DNA of 20,041 nt from DASRHY01 sp046765875 (GTDB taxonomy: Bacteria > Actinomycetota > Actinomycetes > Propionibacteriales > Kribbellaceae), in contig JBKPSJ010000417.1 in NCBI GenBank assembly GCA_046765875.1, positions 1 through 20,041 of the forward strand, in the 5' to 3' direction. This document shows positions 9,230 through 16,382 of this stretch, in pieces. Every line of letters begins with the position of its first letter. Within the stretch, counting starts at the first letter, position 1. A program made the translations under genes and the position numbers. Below the pieces are notes generated by a model. That model saw only the letters and a list, made by a program, of their open reading frames with translations. It was not told the origin of the DNA and did not search any database.

Positions 9230-9386
9230 GTACTCACCCTATCCATCCAGGTGTGACACCTTCACCGATCTACCGGCTGTATGTGTAACACGCACGCTCC
9301 GTGCTGGCCTTAGGATGCTGGGTGACGAACCGGCGTTCGGGGCGCCGGCGTATCGCTCACCATTCCAGCGAGGAGTGTGCCGACCC
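9230..9386. promoter_or_regulatory. Divergent paaI/paaN control region with two similar dyads
   Basis: This 157-bp gap holds two palindromes with the same core: AGGTGT-G-ACACCT (9249-9261) and GTGT-A-ACAC (9283-9291). Their centres are 32 bp apart, about three helical turns. The first lies just upstream of TAGGGT (9241-9236, minus strand), the likely paaI -10. The second covers the -35 position for TAGGAT (9311-9316, plus strand), the likely paaN -10. An AGGAG site for paaN is at 9371-9375. The layout suits one repressor acting on both operons. The regulator is not encoded nearby and its family cannot be assigned. Confidence 0.6.
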
Positions 9387-11081
9387 ATGACCTCCGCACC
9401 AGCGGCCACCGCCGCGACAGATTGGTTCGCCGCCCACCGTCAGCGGCTCGACGCGGCCCTGCAGGCCATCCGCAGCCGTGGGTACCACTCGGCGTTCCCC
9501 GAGTCGCCGAGCCCGCGGGTGTACGGCCAGACCGCCGCCGGCGAGGGCAAGGCGGCCTTCGAGGCCCATCGCGGCAGCACTTTCCCGCTGCAGACGCCCG
9601 GCGCGAAGGGCACGGTCAGCACCGAGCGGTCGCCGTTCGGGTTCGACCTCGACGTCCAGTATCCGCACGTCACCGAGGCCGGGCTGGACGAGTTGACGGC
9701 CGCGGCCCAGCACGGTCTGCCCGACTGGCGGCGGGCCGGGATCGAGGGCCGGGTCGGGGTCGGGCTGGAGATCCTCGCCCGCCTGCACGCCCGGGTGTTC
9801 GAACTGGCGAATGCGGTCCAGCACACCAGCGGGCAGGCGTTCGTGATGGCGTTCCAGGCCGGCGGGACGCACGCGCTGGACCGGGCGCTGGAGTCGATCG
9901 CGTACTGCTACGAGGAGATGAACCGCTACCCGGCGACCGCGCAGTGGGAGAAGCCGGCCAAGGGTGACCCGATCACGATGGACAAGTCGTTCACCGTCGT
10001 GGGCCGCGGGGTCGCACTGGTCATCGGCTGCAACACCTTCCCGACCTGGAACTCGTGGCCCGGGCTGTTCGCCTCGCTGGTCACCGGCAATGCGGTCGTG
10101 GTCAAGCCGCACCCGCTCGCGGTGCTACCGCTGGCGATCACCGTCTCGGTCTGCCAGCAGGTGCTGCGCGACGCCGGTCTCGACCCGAACCTGGTGACTC
10201 TGGCCGCCGAGCACCCCGGCGACGGCCTGGCCAAGCCGCTGGCCACCCGGCCCGAGGTCAAGCTGATCGACTTCACCGGCAGCAGCGAGTTCGGCACCGG
10301 GCTGGAGCAGAACGCCACCCAGGCACAGGTGTTCACCGAGAAGGCCGCCGTCAACGCGGTCGTCATCGACTCGACCGACGCGTTCAGGGCGATGTGCGGG
10401 AACCTGGCCTTCACGCTGGCGTTGTACTCGGGCCAGATGTGCACCACGACGCAGAACATCTTCGTCCCGGCCGACGGGATCGAGACCGACGACGGCCACA
10501 AGTCGTACGAGGAGGTGGCCGGCGGCATCGGCACGGCGATCGAGCGGCTGCTCGGCGATGACGCGAAGGCCGTCGAACTGCTCGGCGGCATCGTCAACGA
10601 GAGCGTGACGAACCGGCTCGACCTGGCGCCGGAGTACGGACAGGTGCTGCTGGCGTCCCGTGCGATCCAGCACCCGTCGTACCCGGACGCCACCGTCCGT
10701 ACGCCTACCCTGATCGCACTGAGCGCGGACGACGAGGAGGTGTACGGCCGGGAGTGCTTCGGCCCGGTGTCGTTCCTGGTCCGCACGTCCGGCACCGACG
10801 AGTCGATCGAGCTGTTCCGGCGTACCGTCCGCGACGGCGGAGCGATGACCGCGGGCGTCTACAGCACGTCGCCGGACGTGATCGACACGATGAGAGACAC
10901 CGCGCTCGACGTCGGGGTGGCGCTCTCGGAGAATCTGACCGGCCCGGTCTTCGTCAACCAGTCGGCCGCGTTCTCCGACTTCCACGGCACCGGGGCGAAC
11001 CCGGCGGCCAATGCGACATATACCGACGGCGCCTATGTCGCCGGCCGGTTCCGCGTCATCCAGTCCCGCCGCCACGTCTGA
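9387..11081 (+). CDS. paaN: Phenylacetic acid degradation protein PaaN (aldehyde dehydrogenase)
   Basis: A 564-aa aldehyde dehydrogenase-superfamily protein of the PaaN type found in actinobacteria, proposed to act at the ring-opening/semialdehyde oxidation step after epoxidation of phenylacetyl-CoA. It has a long family-specific N-terminus, the NAD-binding core GCNTFPTWNSWPGLF, a general-base candidate E318 in VFTEKAAVN, and the catalytic cysteine C352 in LYSGQMCTTTQN. There is no MaoC hydratase domain, unlike the bifunctional PaaZ, so a separate hydrolase would be needed. The start is ATG 9387 with AGGAG at 9371-9375; the open frame back to 8901 runs through paaI antisense and the control region and is not coding. 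It is first gene of a plus-strand run, only 8 nt before the next gene. Substrate details are family knowledge, not shown here. Confidence 0.93.
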   Translation: MTSAPAATAATDWFAAHRQRLDAALQAIRSRGYHSAFPESPSPRVYGQTAAGEGKAAFEAHRGSTFPLQTPGAKGTVSTERSPFGFDLDVQYPHVTEAGLDELTAAAQHGLPDWRRAGIEGRVGVGLEILARLHARVFELANAVQHTSGQAFVMAFQAGGTHALDRALESIAYCYEEMNRYPATAQWEKPAKGDPITMDKSFTVVGRGVALVIGCNTFPTWNSWPGLFASLVTGNAVVVKPHPLAVLPLAITVSVCQQVLRDAGLDPNLVTLAAEHPGDGLAKPLATRPEVKLIDFTGSSEFGTGLEQNATQAQVFTEKAAVNAVVIDSTDAFRAMCGNLAFTLALYSGQMCTTTQNIFVPADGIETDDGHKSYEEVAGGIGTAIERLLGDDAKAVELLGGIVNESVTNRLDLAPEYGQVLLASRAIQHPSYPDATVRTPTLIALSADDEEVYGRECFGPVSFLVRTSGTDESIELFRRTVRDGGAMTAGVYSTSPDVIDTMRDTALDVGVALSENLTGPVFVNQSAAFSDFHGTGANPAANATYTDGAYVAGRFRVIQSRRHV

Positions 11082-11089
11082 GACCAGCA

Positions 11090-12478
11090 ATGGCCGGGGC
11101 GGTCGACCTGCGGGTCGTACATGACGTCGTTGCGTACTACGGATCGCTGCTGGACTTCAGCCGGCGGTACCTGCGGATTCCCGGTGTCCAGGCGGCGGTG
11201 TACGCCGGTGGCGAAGTCGTGTGGAGCAGTGCGTACGGAATGGCCGACGCCGAGGCCGGGGTGGCGCTGACCGACCAACACCTGTTCCGGATCGCGTCGC
11301 ACTCGAAGACGGTGACGGCGACCGCGGTGCTCCAACTGGCCGAGCGCGGGTTGCTGCGGCTGGACGACCGCGCGGCCGCGCACGTCCTCGACCTGGCGGG
11401 TCTGCCGCTCGGAGAGGTGACCGTACGCGAGTTGCTCGGCCACACCGCCGGGGTGGTACGGGACGGCGCCGACGGCGACTTCTGGGTACTGGCGCACTCG
11501 TTCCCGGACCGCGACGCACTGCTCAAGGTGCTCCGCGACGAGGGGTCGGCGGTACTGCAGCCGAACGAGCGGTTCAAATACTCCAACATCGGCTTCGGCC
11601 TGCTGGGCATGATCGTCGAGGCCGCCGCCGGGATGTCGTACGCCGAGTACGTACGCAAGCACATCGCCGGGTCGCTCGGATTGTCCGAATTCGGCCCGGA
11701 GTTCGAACCGGACCGGGCCGACGGTTACGCGACCGGGTACAGCAGCCTGGCGTACGCCGACGCGCGGGTCCCGATCGAGCACATCGACACCGGCGCGCTC
11801 GCGCCGGCGACGGGCTGCTATGCCAACGCAAGCGACCTGGTGCGGTACTTCGCGGCTCATCTGCCCGGTGACGACCGGCTGCTCAGTGAAGCGTCCAAGC
11901 GGACGATGCGTCATGCGGCGTGGGAGACCAAGGACGATGACGCCGACCAGCGCTACGGGCTCGGGTTCTCGGTCCAGCGGATCGGCGAGCGGGACTGGTT
12001 CGGTCACGGTGGCGGGTTCCCGGGCTTCATCACCCGCACCCTCGTCGACGCCGAACGCGGGCTGGTGGTGTCGGCGCTGACGAATGCGATCGACGGCCCG
12101 GCGGTCCAGCTCGCGTCGGCGTTCGCGAAGCTGCTCGATCTCGCTCTGGAGTCGTCCGGATCCTTCGATGGTCGGCAGTTCACCGGGCGATACGCCAACG
12201 TGTGGGGCGTGGCGGACCTGGTCCAACTCAACGGCAGGCTGTTCCTGCTCGACCCCTCGCTGGCCGACCCGGCGGGGGAGGCGATCGAACTCGAGCCGGT
12301 CGACGATCATACGCTGCGCTGGCTCGGCGCCAACGGCTACGGCTCGTACGGGGAGCCGTTCACGTTCGAGTTCGATGCCCACGGCAACGTCGCGTCGATG
12401 CACGGGCCGAGCAGCAACACCCGGGTCCCGCTGACCTCGTTCTCACTCCGCGACCGCGTCACGGTCCGCCGCACCTAG
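11090..12478 (+). CDS. Serine hydrolase, class C beta-lactamase fold, in the paaN run
   Basis: A 462-aa beta-lactamase-related serine hydrolase. The three catalytic motifs are SHSK at residues 70-73, YSN at 164-166 and HGGG at 306-309. There is no signal peptide or lipobox, so it is predicted cytosolic, like the hydrolase at 4905-6251. The two share fold and motifs but little obvious sequence, so they are distant paralogues and not a recent duplication. The start ATG 11090 is 8 nt after the paaN stop, and no strong ribosome site is visible, which fits read-through and re-initiation. Its place directly behind paaN suggests co-expression with phenylacetate genes, but a role there would be new and is not shown. 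It could equally be a peptidase or esterase with an unrelated job. Confidence 0.88.
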   Translation: MAGAVDLRVVHDVVAYYGSLLDFSRRYLRIPGVQAAVYAGGEVVWSSAYGMADAEAGVALTDQHLFRIASHSKTVTATAVLQLAERGLLRLDDRAAAHVLDLAGLPLGEVTVRELLGHTAGVVRDGADGDFWVLAHSFPDRDALLKVLRDEGSAVLQPNERFKYSNIGFGLLGMIVEAAAGMSYAEYVRKHIAGSLGLSEFGPEFEPDRADGYATGYSSLAYADARVPIEHIDTGALAPATGCYANASDLVRYFAAHLPGDDRLLSEASKRTMRHAAWETKDDDADQRYGLGFSVQRIGERDWFGHGGGFPGFITRTLVDAERGLVVSALTNAIDGPAVQLASAFAKLLDLALESSGSFDGRQFTGRYANVWGVADLVQLNGRLFLLDPSLADPAGEAIELEPVDDHTLRWLGANGYGSYGEPFTFEFDAHGNVASMHGPSSNTRVPLTSFSLRDRVTVRRT

Positions 12479-12485
12479 ATCGCCG

Positions 12486-12491
12486 TATCTT
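12486..12491 (+). promoter_or_regulatory. -10 box TATCTT, predicted leaderless start
   Basis: TATCTT ends exactly 6 nt before ATG 12498. A transcript starting at the usual distance would begin at the start codon itself. The gap (GGCGGC) has no A-rich ribosome site, and no convincing -35 hexamer is seen. Confidence 0.5.
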
Positions 12492-12497
12492 GGCGGC

Positions 12498-13010
12498 ATG
12501 ACGATCCACGGGGACCACCCGTTCCTGCCGCCGGAGGAGGAGCGGAGCCCGGTACGCCGGTTCCGTGGCCGGCTGCCGTCCCCGGTCACTCTATGGACGA
12601 GCGTCCATGACGGAGAACGCGCCGGCCTCACCGTGTCGAGCATGCTGGTGGCCAACGGCGAGCCCGGCTACGTCATCGGCGTACTCGACCCCGAGTCCGA
12701 CCTGTGGGACGCGTTACGTGGCTCGGGTCGCGCCGTCGTCGCCATCCTGGAGGACCGGCATCGCGGATTGGCCGACGCGTTCGGGTACGTCGCACCGGCA
12801 CCGGGTGGACCGTTCCGTCTCGGTACCTGGGACGAGACGGAGTGGGGACCTGCTTTGCCCGATACGACCTGGGCGGGCTGTGTCGTCTCGGACCCCGACC
12901 CGCCGTCGCTCGGCTGGGGGTTGCAGGTCCGGCTCGAGATCGCGTACGTGTCACTCGGGCCGGACTCGTCGGCCTTGGTCCACCGCCGGGGCAGGTACCA
13001 GGCTTTGTAG
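12498..13010 (+). CDS. Flavin-reductase-like FMN-binding protein
   Basis: A 170-aa protein resembling the flavin reductase-like, FMN-binding split-barrel family. The N-terminal SPVTLWTSVHDGERAGLTVSSMLVANGEP contains the TVSS motif seen at the FMN phosphate in such proteins. It is followed by VIGVLDPESDLWDALRGSG, where these proteins form the barrel core, and then by LADAF and GPFRLGTWDETEWGP. Members either supply reduced flavin to monooxygenases or simply bind FMN. No partner oxygenase is in the window. The start ATG 12498 has a TATCTT box six bases upstream and lies 19 nt after the hydrolase stop. Codon 73 is a rare TTA. The TAG stop is part of a -10-like TAGGGT in front of the next gene. 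Confidence 0.78.
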   Translation: MTIHGDHPFLPPEEERSPVRRFRGRLPSPVTLWTSVHDGERAGLTVSSMLVANGEPGYVIGVLDPESDLWDALRGSGRAVVAILEDRHRGLADAFGYVAPAPGGPFRLGTWDETEWGPALPDTTWAGCVVSDPDPPSLGWGLQVRLEIAYVSLGPDSSALVHRRGRYQAL

Positions 13011-13013
13011 GGT
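13008..13013 (+). promoter_or_regulatory. -10 box TAGGGT formed with the upstream stop codon
   Basis: The TAG stop of the flavin-reductase-like gene is the first half of TAGGGT, which ends 7 nt before ATG 13021. The bases between (CGTCCTC) contain no purine-rich ribosome site, so either a leaderless transcript or coupling would be needed. No -35 is recognised. Confidence 0.35.
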
Positions 13014-13020
13014 CGTCCTC

Positions 13021-14052
13021 ATGCGTGCGACCTTGATCCACGGAGCGTTTGACGTCCGGCTGACCGACGTACCCGACCCGAAGCTGAAGGCACCGACCGA
13101 CGCGATCATCCGGGTCACCGCCAGCTGCGTGTGCGGCTCGGACCTGTGGTCGTACCGCGGCGAGAACCCGGTACGGCGGCCGCGGCGGATCGGCCACGAA
13201 CTGGTCGGCATCGTCGAGGAGGCCGGCGCGGAGGTCCGCACGATCGAGCCCGGCGACTTCGTCGTGGTGCCGTTCATGATCAGCGACGGCACCTGCGCGC
13301 ACTGCCTTGCCGGCGTGCAGTCTGCCTGCGTCAACGGCGGTGCGGTCGGCAGCGGGGACGTCGATGGCGGCCAGGGTGAGTACGTGCGGCTGCCGTATGC
13401 CGACGGAACCGCCGTCGCGACACCCGGCGTACCGGACGAGTCGCTGGTCGCGTCACTGCTGACGCTGTCCGACGTGATGGGCACCGGGTGGCACGCCGCC
13501 GTCGCCGCCGGGGTTCGGCCCGGCCACACGGTCGTGGTGGTCGGTGACGGAGCGGTCGGCCTGTGTGGCGTGCTCGCCGCATGGCGGATGGGCGCTGAAC
13601 GGGTCGTCGCGATGTCCCGGCACGCGCCGCGGCAGCAGATCGCCCGCGAGTTCGGCGCCACGGACATCGTCGCCGAGCGTGGTGACAGGGCCCGGCGGGC
13701 GATCGAGGATCTGACAGACGGAGTGGGTGCGGACGCCGTGCTGGAATGCGTCGGCACCGGTCAGGCGATGGAGACCGCGTTCGCCGTCGCTCGTCCGGGC
13801 GCCACGGTTGGCTTCGTCGGCGTACCGCACGGCGTCGCCGTCCCGATCGGCGAGATGTTCAGCCGCAACGTCGGCCTGGCGGGCGGCGTGGCGCCGACCC
13901 GCGCCTACCTGCCCGACCTGATGACCGACGTACTGGACGGCACCATCAACCCGGGCCTCGTCTTCGACCTCGAACTGCCGCTCGCACAGGTTGCCGAAGG
14001 CTACAAAGCCATGCACGACCGCCGAGCCATCAAAACCCTCCTCCGCCCCTGA
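13021..14052 (+). CDS. Zinc-dependent alcohol dehydrogenase (MDR family)
   Basis: A 343-aa medium-chain dehydrogenase/reductase. The catalytic zinc ligands are C38 (CVCGSDLW) and H59-E60 (RRIGHELVG). The Rossmann motif is VVVVGDGAVGLCG, followed by a loop (MSRHAPRQQIAREFGA) with Arg/His instead of the usual NAD-selecting acidic residue, so NADP use is possible. The structural zinc lobe reads SDGTCAHC...C: cysteines 92, 95 and 103 are present but the first cysteine position is D89. The start ATG 13021 lies 10 nt after the preceding stop. Substrate is unknown. Being last in the run after paaN, it might oxidise or reduce an aromatic alcohol or aldehyde, but nothing in the sequence shows that. 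Confidence 0.9.
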   Translation: MRATLIHGAFDVRLTDVPDPKLKAPTDAIIRVTASCVCGSDLWSYRGENPVRRPRRIGHELVGIVEEAGAEVRTIEPGDFVVVPFMISDGTCAHCLAGVQSACVNGGAVGSGDVDGGQGEYVRLPYADGTAVATPGVPDESLVASLLTLSDVMGTGWHAAVAAGVRPGHTVVVVGDGAVGLCGVLAAWRMGAERVVAMSRHAPRQQIAREFGATDIVAERGDRARRAIEDLTDGVGADAVLECVGTGQAMETAFAVARPGATVGFVGVPHGVAVPIGEMFSRNVGLAGGVAPTRAYLPDLMTDVLDGTINPGLVFDLELPLAQVAEGYKAMHDRRAIKTLLRP

Positions 14053-14060
14053 CTTCGCTG

Positions 14061-14105
14061 TGACCAAAGCCCTCGGCGCCGGTGACCAAAGTCCGTTCTG
14101 ACCAA
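14061..14105 (+). repeat. Three TGACCAA direct repeats upstream of the secreted-protein gene
   Basis: TGACCAA occurs at 14061-14067, 14083-14089 and 14099-14105. The first two belong to the longer copy GTGACCAAAG (14060-14069, 14082-14091). Just downstream, TACCCT (14111-14116) or TGTACT (14118-14123) could be a -10 box. These sit in the 149-bp gap before the gene at 14202 and may bind an activator. No function is shown. Confidence 0.5.
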
Positions 14106-14201
14106 CCAGTTACCCTCTGTACTCTTCCTCGGGGCTCATCCGAAGGACGCGCAAGTGGGATTGCCTGTGGCCCGGATGCCAGAGGAAAAATGGGGGATTC
14201 C

Positions 14202-14870
14202 ATGCGTTTTACGTCGTTGCTGGTTGCCGCAGGTCTGCTCATCACCGGGTTGGCCGCGGCGTCGCCTGCATCCGCAGCCGGCACCTGCAGCGTGTATGTG
14301 CCGTCCCGAGTTTCGGTCGGTCAGTACTTCCGGTCCTACACCATTCACGAGGGGCCGAACTGCGCTGCTGCCGGGGCGGTCTATGCGAGCTGGGATGGCT
14401 ATCACCCAACCCAAGGCTGGCAGGCCATCCTCATCTTCGACGGCACCACAACCGACTATTGGGACCTGTACGACTACGCCGCGCCGCTGGGCCGCTGGAC
14501 ATGGCGGCCGAGCCTGGCGCACGACTCGGATTACAACGACATCTACCAGTACACGGCGTACACCGATGTGCGGTTGGCTTCGTACGGGCGGGTTGCGGTG
14601 ACGCGGAGCGGGAGCCGGGTGACCGTGAAGTCGACGGCGATGCGGTACTGGCCGGGCGGAAGCAAGTTCATCGGCTGGTCCGGCGCGCGCGGCCAGATCC
14701 AGTGGCGTACGCCCGGATCAACCACCTGGCACGGTCTCAAGGATGTCTACTCGAACTCGTCCGGAGCCTACAGCTACACGTATTCGACCAGCGCCGTACG
14801 GGACTACCGTGTCGTTCTCAAGGCCGTCCCGACCATCTGGGAGTCGACCAGCCCCGCGGTCCGGCGCTAG
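14202..14870 (+). CDS. Secreted small protein of unknown function
   Basis: A 222-aa exported protein. The start ATG 14202 is preceded by GGGGGA (14192-14197); ATG 14190 in the same frame would add MGDS and is less likely. The Sec signal peptide is MRFTSLLVAAGLLITGLAAA with cleavage after ASPASA (residues 21-26). The mature protein has two cysteines, C29 and C54, which could form a disulfide, and is rich in Tyr, Trp and Ser with alternating beta-strand patterns. The second half (SRVTVKSTAMRYWP, then WSGARGQIQWRTPGS and SSGAYSYTYSTS) looks like an Ig-like/beta-sandwich repeat common in secreted actinobacterial proteins. I recognise no enzyme motif. It stands alone, with its own upstream region and a possible downstream hairpin. 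Confidence 0.85.
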   Translation: MRFTSLLVAAGLLITGLAAASPASAAGTCSVYVPSRVSVGQYFRSYTIHEGPNCAAAGAVYASWDGYHPTQGWQAILIFDGTTTDYWDLYDYAAPLGRWTWRPSLAHDSDYNDIYQYTAYTDVRLASYGRVAVTRSGSRVTVKSTAMRYWPGGSKFIGWSGARGQIQWRTPGSTTWHGLKDVYSNSSGAYSYTYSTSAVRDYRVVLKAVPTIWESTSPAVRR

Positions 14871-14886
14871 CGGAGGTAATGAACGG

Positions 14887-14925
14887 GGCGCCTGCCCTTC
14901 GTGTAGGGCGTTTGCGACACGCGCC
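14887..14925 (+). terminator. Candidate nested hairpin after the secreted-protein gene
   Basis: GCCCT (14894-14898) pairs with AGGGC (14905-14909) across a 6-nt loop. Outside it, GGCGC (14887-14891) pairs with GCGCC (14921-14925). It starts 16 nt after the stop at 14870. The inner stem is followed by GTTTG and not a full T-tract. The stems are short, so this is a modest candidate. Confidence 0.3.
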
Positions 14926-14946
14926 ACGCCGGAGATCACGCCGATC

Positions 14947-14975
14947 TTACGGAAATGATCGCGCTCTCATATCAT
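14947..14975 (+). promoter_or_regulatory. Candidate promoter P1 for the sugar ABC operon
   Basis: TATCAT (14970-14975) matches the -10 consensus at 5 of 6 positions. TTACGG (14947-14952) lies 17 bp upstream as a weak -35. ATGAT (14955-14959) and ATCAT (14971-14975) also form an inverted repeat across the spacer, which could be an operator. Confidence 0.4.
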
Positions 14976-15000
14976 GCGCGCTTACTGGTGTCACGGCTGG

Positions 15001-15050
15001 GCAACGCGCTTGCGCTGAGCGTTGACACCTGCCCCGTGGACCAACAGAGT
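15001..15050 (+). promoter_or_regulatory. Candidate promoter P2 with upstream operator for the sugar ABC operon
   Basis: A perfect -35, TTGACA (15022-15027), is followed after 17 bp by CAGAGT (15045-15050), a partial -10. Directly upstream lie GCAA-N5-TTGC (15001-15013) and CGCT-G-AGCG (15013-15021), two adjacent dyads of the kind bound by LacI-type sugar regulators. The predicted leader to ATG 15105 is about 50 nt and contains the GGAAGG ribosome site at 15093-15098. Confidence 0.5.
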
Positions 15051-15104
15051 GGGCGGGGGCCATCGTTGTCAGCCACTCTCGGCGACCTGATCGGAAGGTG
15101 CAAG

Positions 15105-16382
15105 ATGCGCGGTGTGATGGGGAAGGTGATCGCTGCGGCCGGTGTTGCCGGGCTGCTGGTGATCAGTGCATGCGGTAACAGTAACGACAACAGCAGTAAC
15201 GGCGGGGGGACCAGCGACAAGAAGGTCCAGGTCTTCACCTGGTGGGCCGACGGTGGTGAGAAGGCCGGCCTCGACGGCCTGGTGTCACAGTTCCAGAAGG
15301 ACTGCTCTCAGTACGAATTCGACAACGCCGCCGTCGCCGGTGGTGCGGGGGCGAACGCCAAGCAGGTGCTGGCGAACAACCTGCGCGCCGGAAACCCGCC
15401 TAGCACGTTCCAGGCGCACGCCGGCAAGGAGATCAAGGACTACATCGACGCCGGCCAGGTGGACGACATCTCCCAGCTGTACAAGGACTGGGGCCTCGAC
15501 ACGGCGTTCCCGAAGACGCTGGTGGACACGCTCACCGTCGACGGCAAGATCTACTCGGTCCCGGCGAACATCCACCGGGCGAACGTGGTGTGGGTCAACC
15601 CGACGGTGCTGAAGAAGGCGAACATCGACGCGACCGCGGGCCCGGCCACCATCGACGCCTGGATCGCCGACCTCAACAAGCTCAAGGCCGCCGGCGTCAA
15701 GGCACCGCTGGCCACCTCGAAGGGCTTCGCCCAGGAGATGCTGATGGAGGCGACGCTCCTCGCCGAGCTCGGCGTCGACAAGTTCAACGGCCTGTTCGAC
15801 GGCAAGACCGACGTGGCGGGCGCGGATGTCACCGCGGCGCTGAACAAATACAAGACGCTGCTGACGTTCAGCAACACCGACCGCGAGGCGATCGACTGGT
15901 CGGACGCGCTGGGCTACGTGAACAAGGGCCAGGCCGGCTACACGCTGATGGGTGACTGGGTCGCCGCGCAGCAGCTGACCGACGGCGTGGCGGAGTCCGC
16001 GTACAACTACTGGCCGGCCCCGGGCACCAAGGGCGTCTTCCAGTGGCTGGCTGACTCGTTCACCCTGCCGACCAACGGCAAGAACCCCGAGGGCGCGAAG
16101 TGCTGGCTGAAGACGGTCGGCAGCGCCGAGGGCCAGAAGGCCTTCAACACCAAGAAGGGTTCGATCCCGGCCCGCTCGGACGCCAGCCCGTCGGACTACC
16201 CGAAGTACCAGCAGTCCGCGATGGCCGACTGGAAGTCGAACAAGCTGGCGGTCTCCTGCGCCCACGGCTCGGGCTGCACGCTCGGCCAGAACGAGTCGAT
16301 CCAGTCCGCGATCAGCCAGTTCAGCGCAAGTAAGGACGTCGCGTCCTTCCAGAAGGCCCTCGCCGACGCGCTGAAGTCGTAG
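15105..16382 (+). CDS. Sugar ABC transporter substrate-binding lipoprotein (CUT1 type)
   Basis: A 425-aa extracellular solute-binding protein. It is anchored as a lipoprotein: the signal segment ends in the lipobox ISAC at residues 20-23, with C23 as the lipidated residue, followed by a Ser/Asn/Gly linker. The mature start VQVFTWWADGGEKAGLDGLV and the AGNPPSTFQAHAGKEI segment are typical of the family-1 binding proteins that include glucose/mannose binders of GtsA type. A monosaccharide is therefore a reasonable but unproven ligand. Two C-terminal cysteines (SCAHGSGC) may form a disulfide. The start is ATG 15105, with GGAAGG at 15093-15098. The first permease gene follows 9 nt after the stop. 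No transporter ATPase gene is present, so a shared MsmK-type ATPase encoded elsewhere is expected. Confidence 0.94.
   Translation: MRGVMGKVIAAAGVAGLLVISACGNSNDNSSNGGGTSDKKVQVFTWWADGGEKAGLDGLVSQFQKDCSQYEFDNAAVAGGAGANAKQVLANNLRAGNPPSTFQAHAGKEIKDYIDAGQVDDISQLYKDWGLDTAFPKTLVDTLTVDGKIYSVPANIHRANVVWVNPTVLKKANIDATAGPATIDAWIADLNKLKAAGVKAPLATSKGFAQEMLMEATLLAELGVDKFNGLFDGKTDVAGADVTAALNKYKTLLTFSNTDREAIDWSDALGYVNKGQAGYTLMGDWVAAQQLTDGVAESAYNYWPAPGTKGVFQWLADSFTLPTNGKNPEGAKCWLKTVGSAEGQKAFNTKKGSIPARSDASPSDYPKYQQSAMADWKSNKLAVSCAHGSGCTLGQNESIQSAISQFSASKDVASFQKALADALKS

Noticed and set aside
8901..9386. N-terminal extension of PaaN
   Set aside because: It is antisense to paaI and crosses the control region; ATG 9387 has a ribosome site and begins the known family sequence.
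10754..11089. N-terminal extension of the second serine hydrolase
   Set aside because: It overlaps the paaN 3' end out of frame and gives Arg-rich sequence without family similarity.
14955..15104. Possible longer start for the sugar-binding protein
   Set aside because: It would place the lipoprotein signal about 70 residues inside; the segment contains the promoter elements, and ATG 15105 has GGAAGG upstream.
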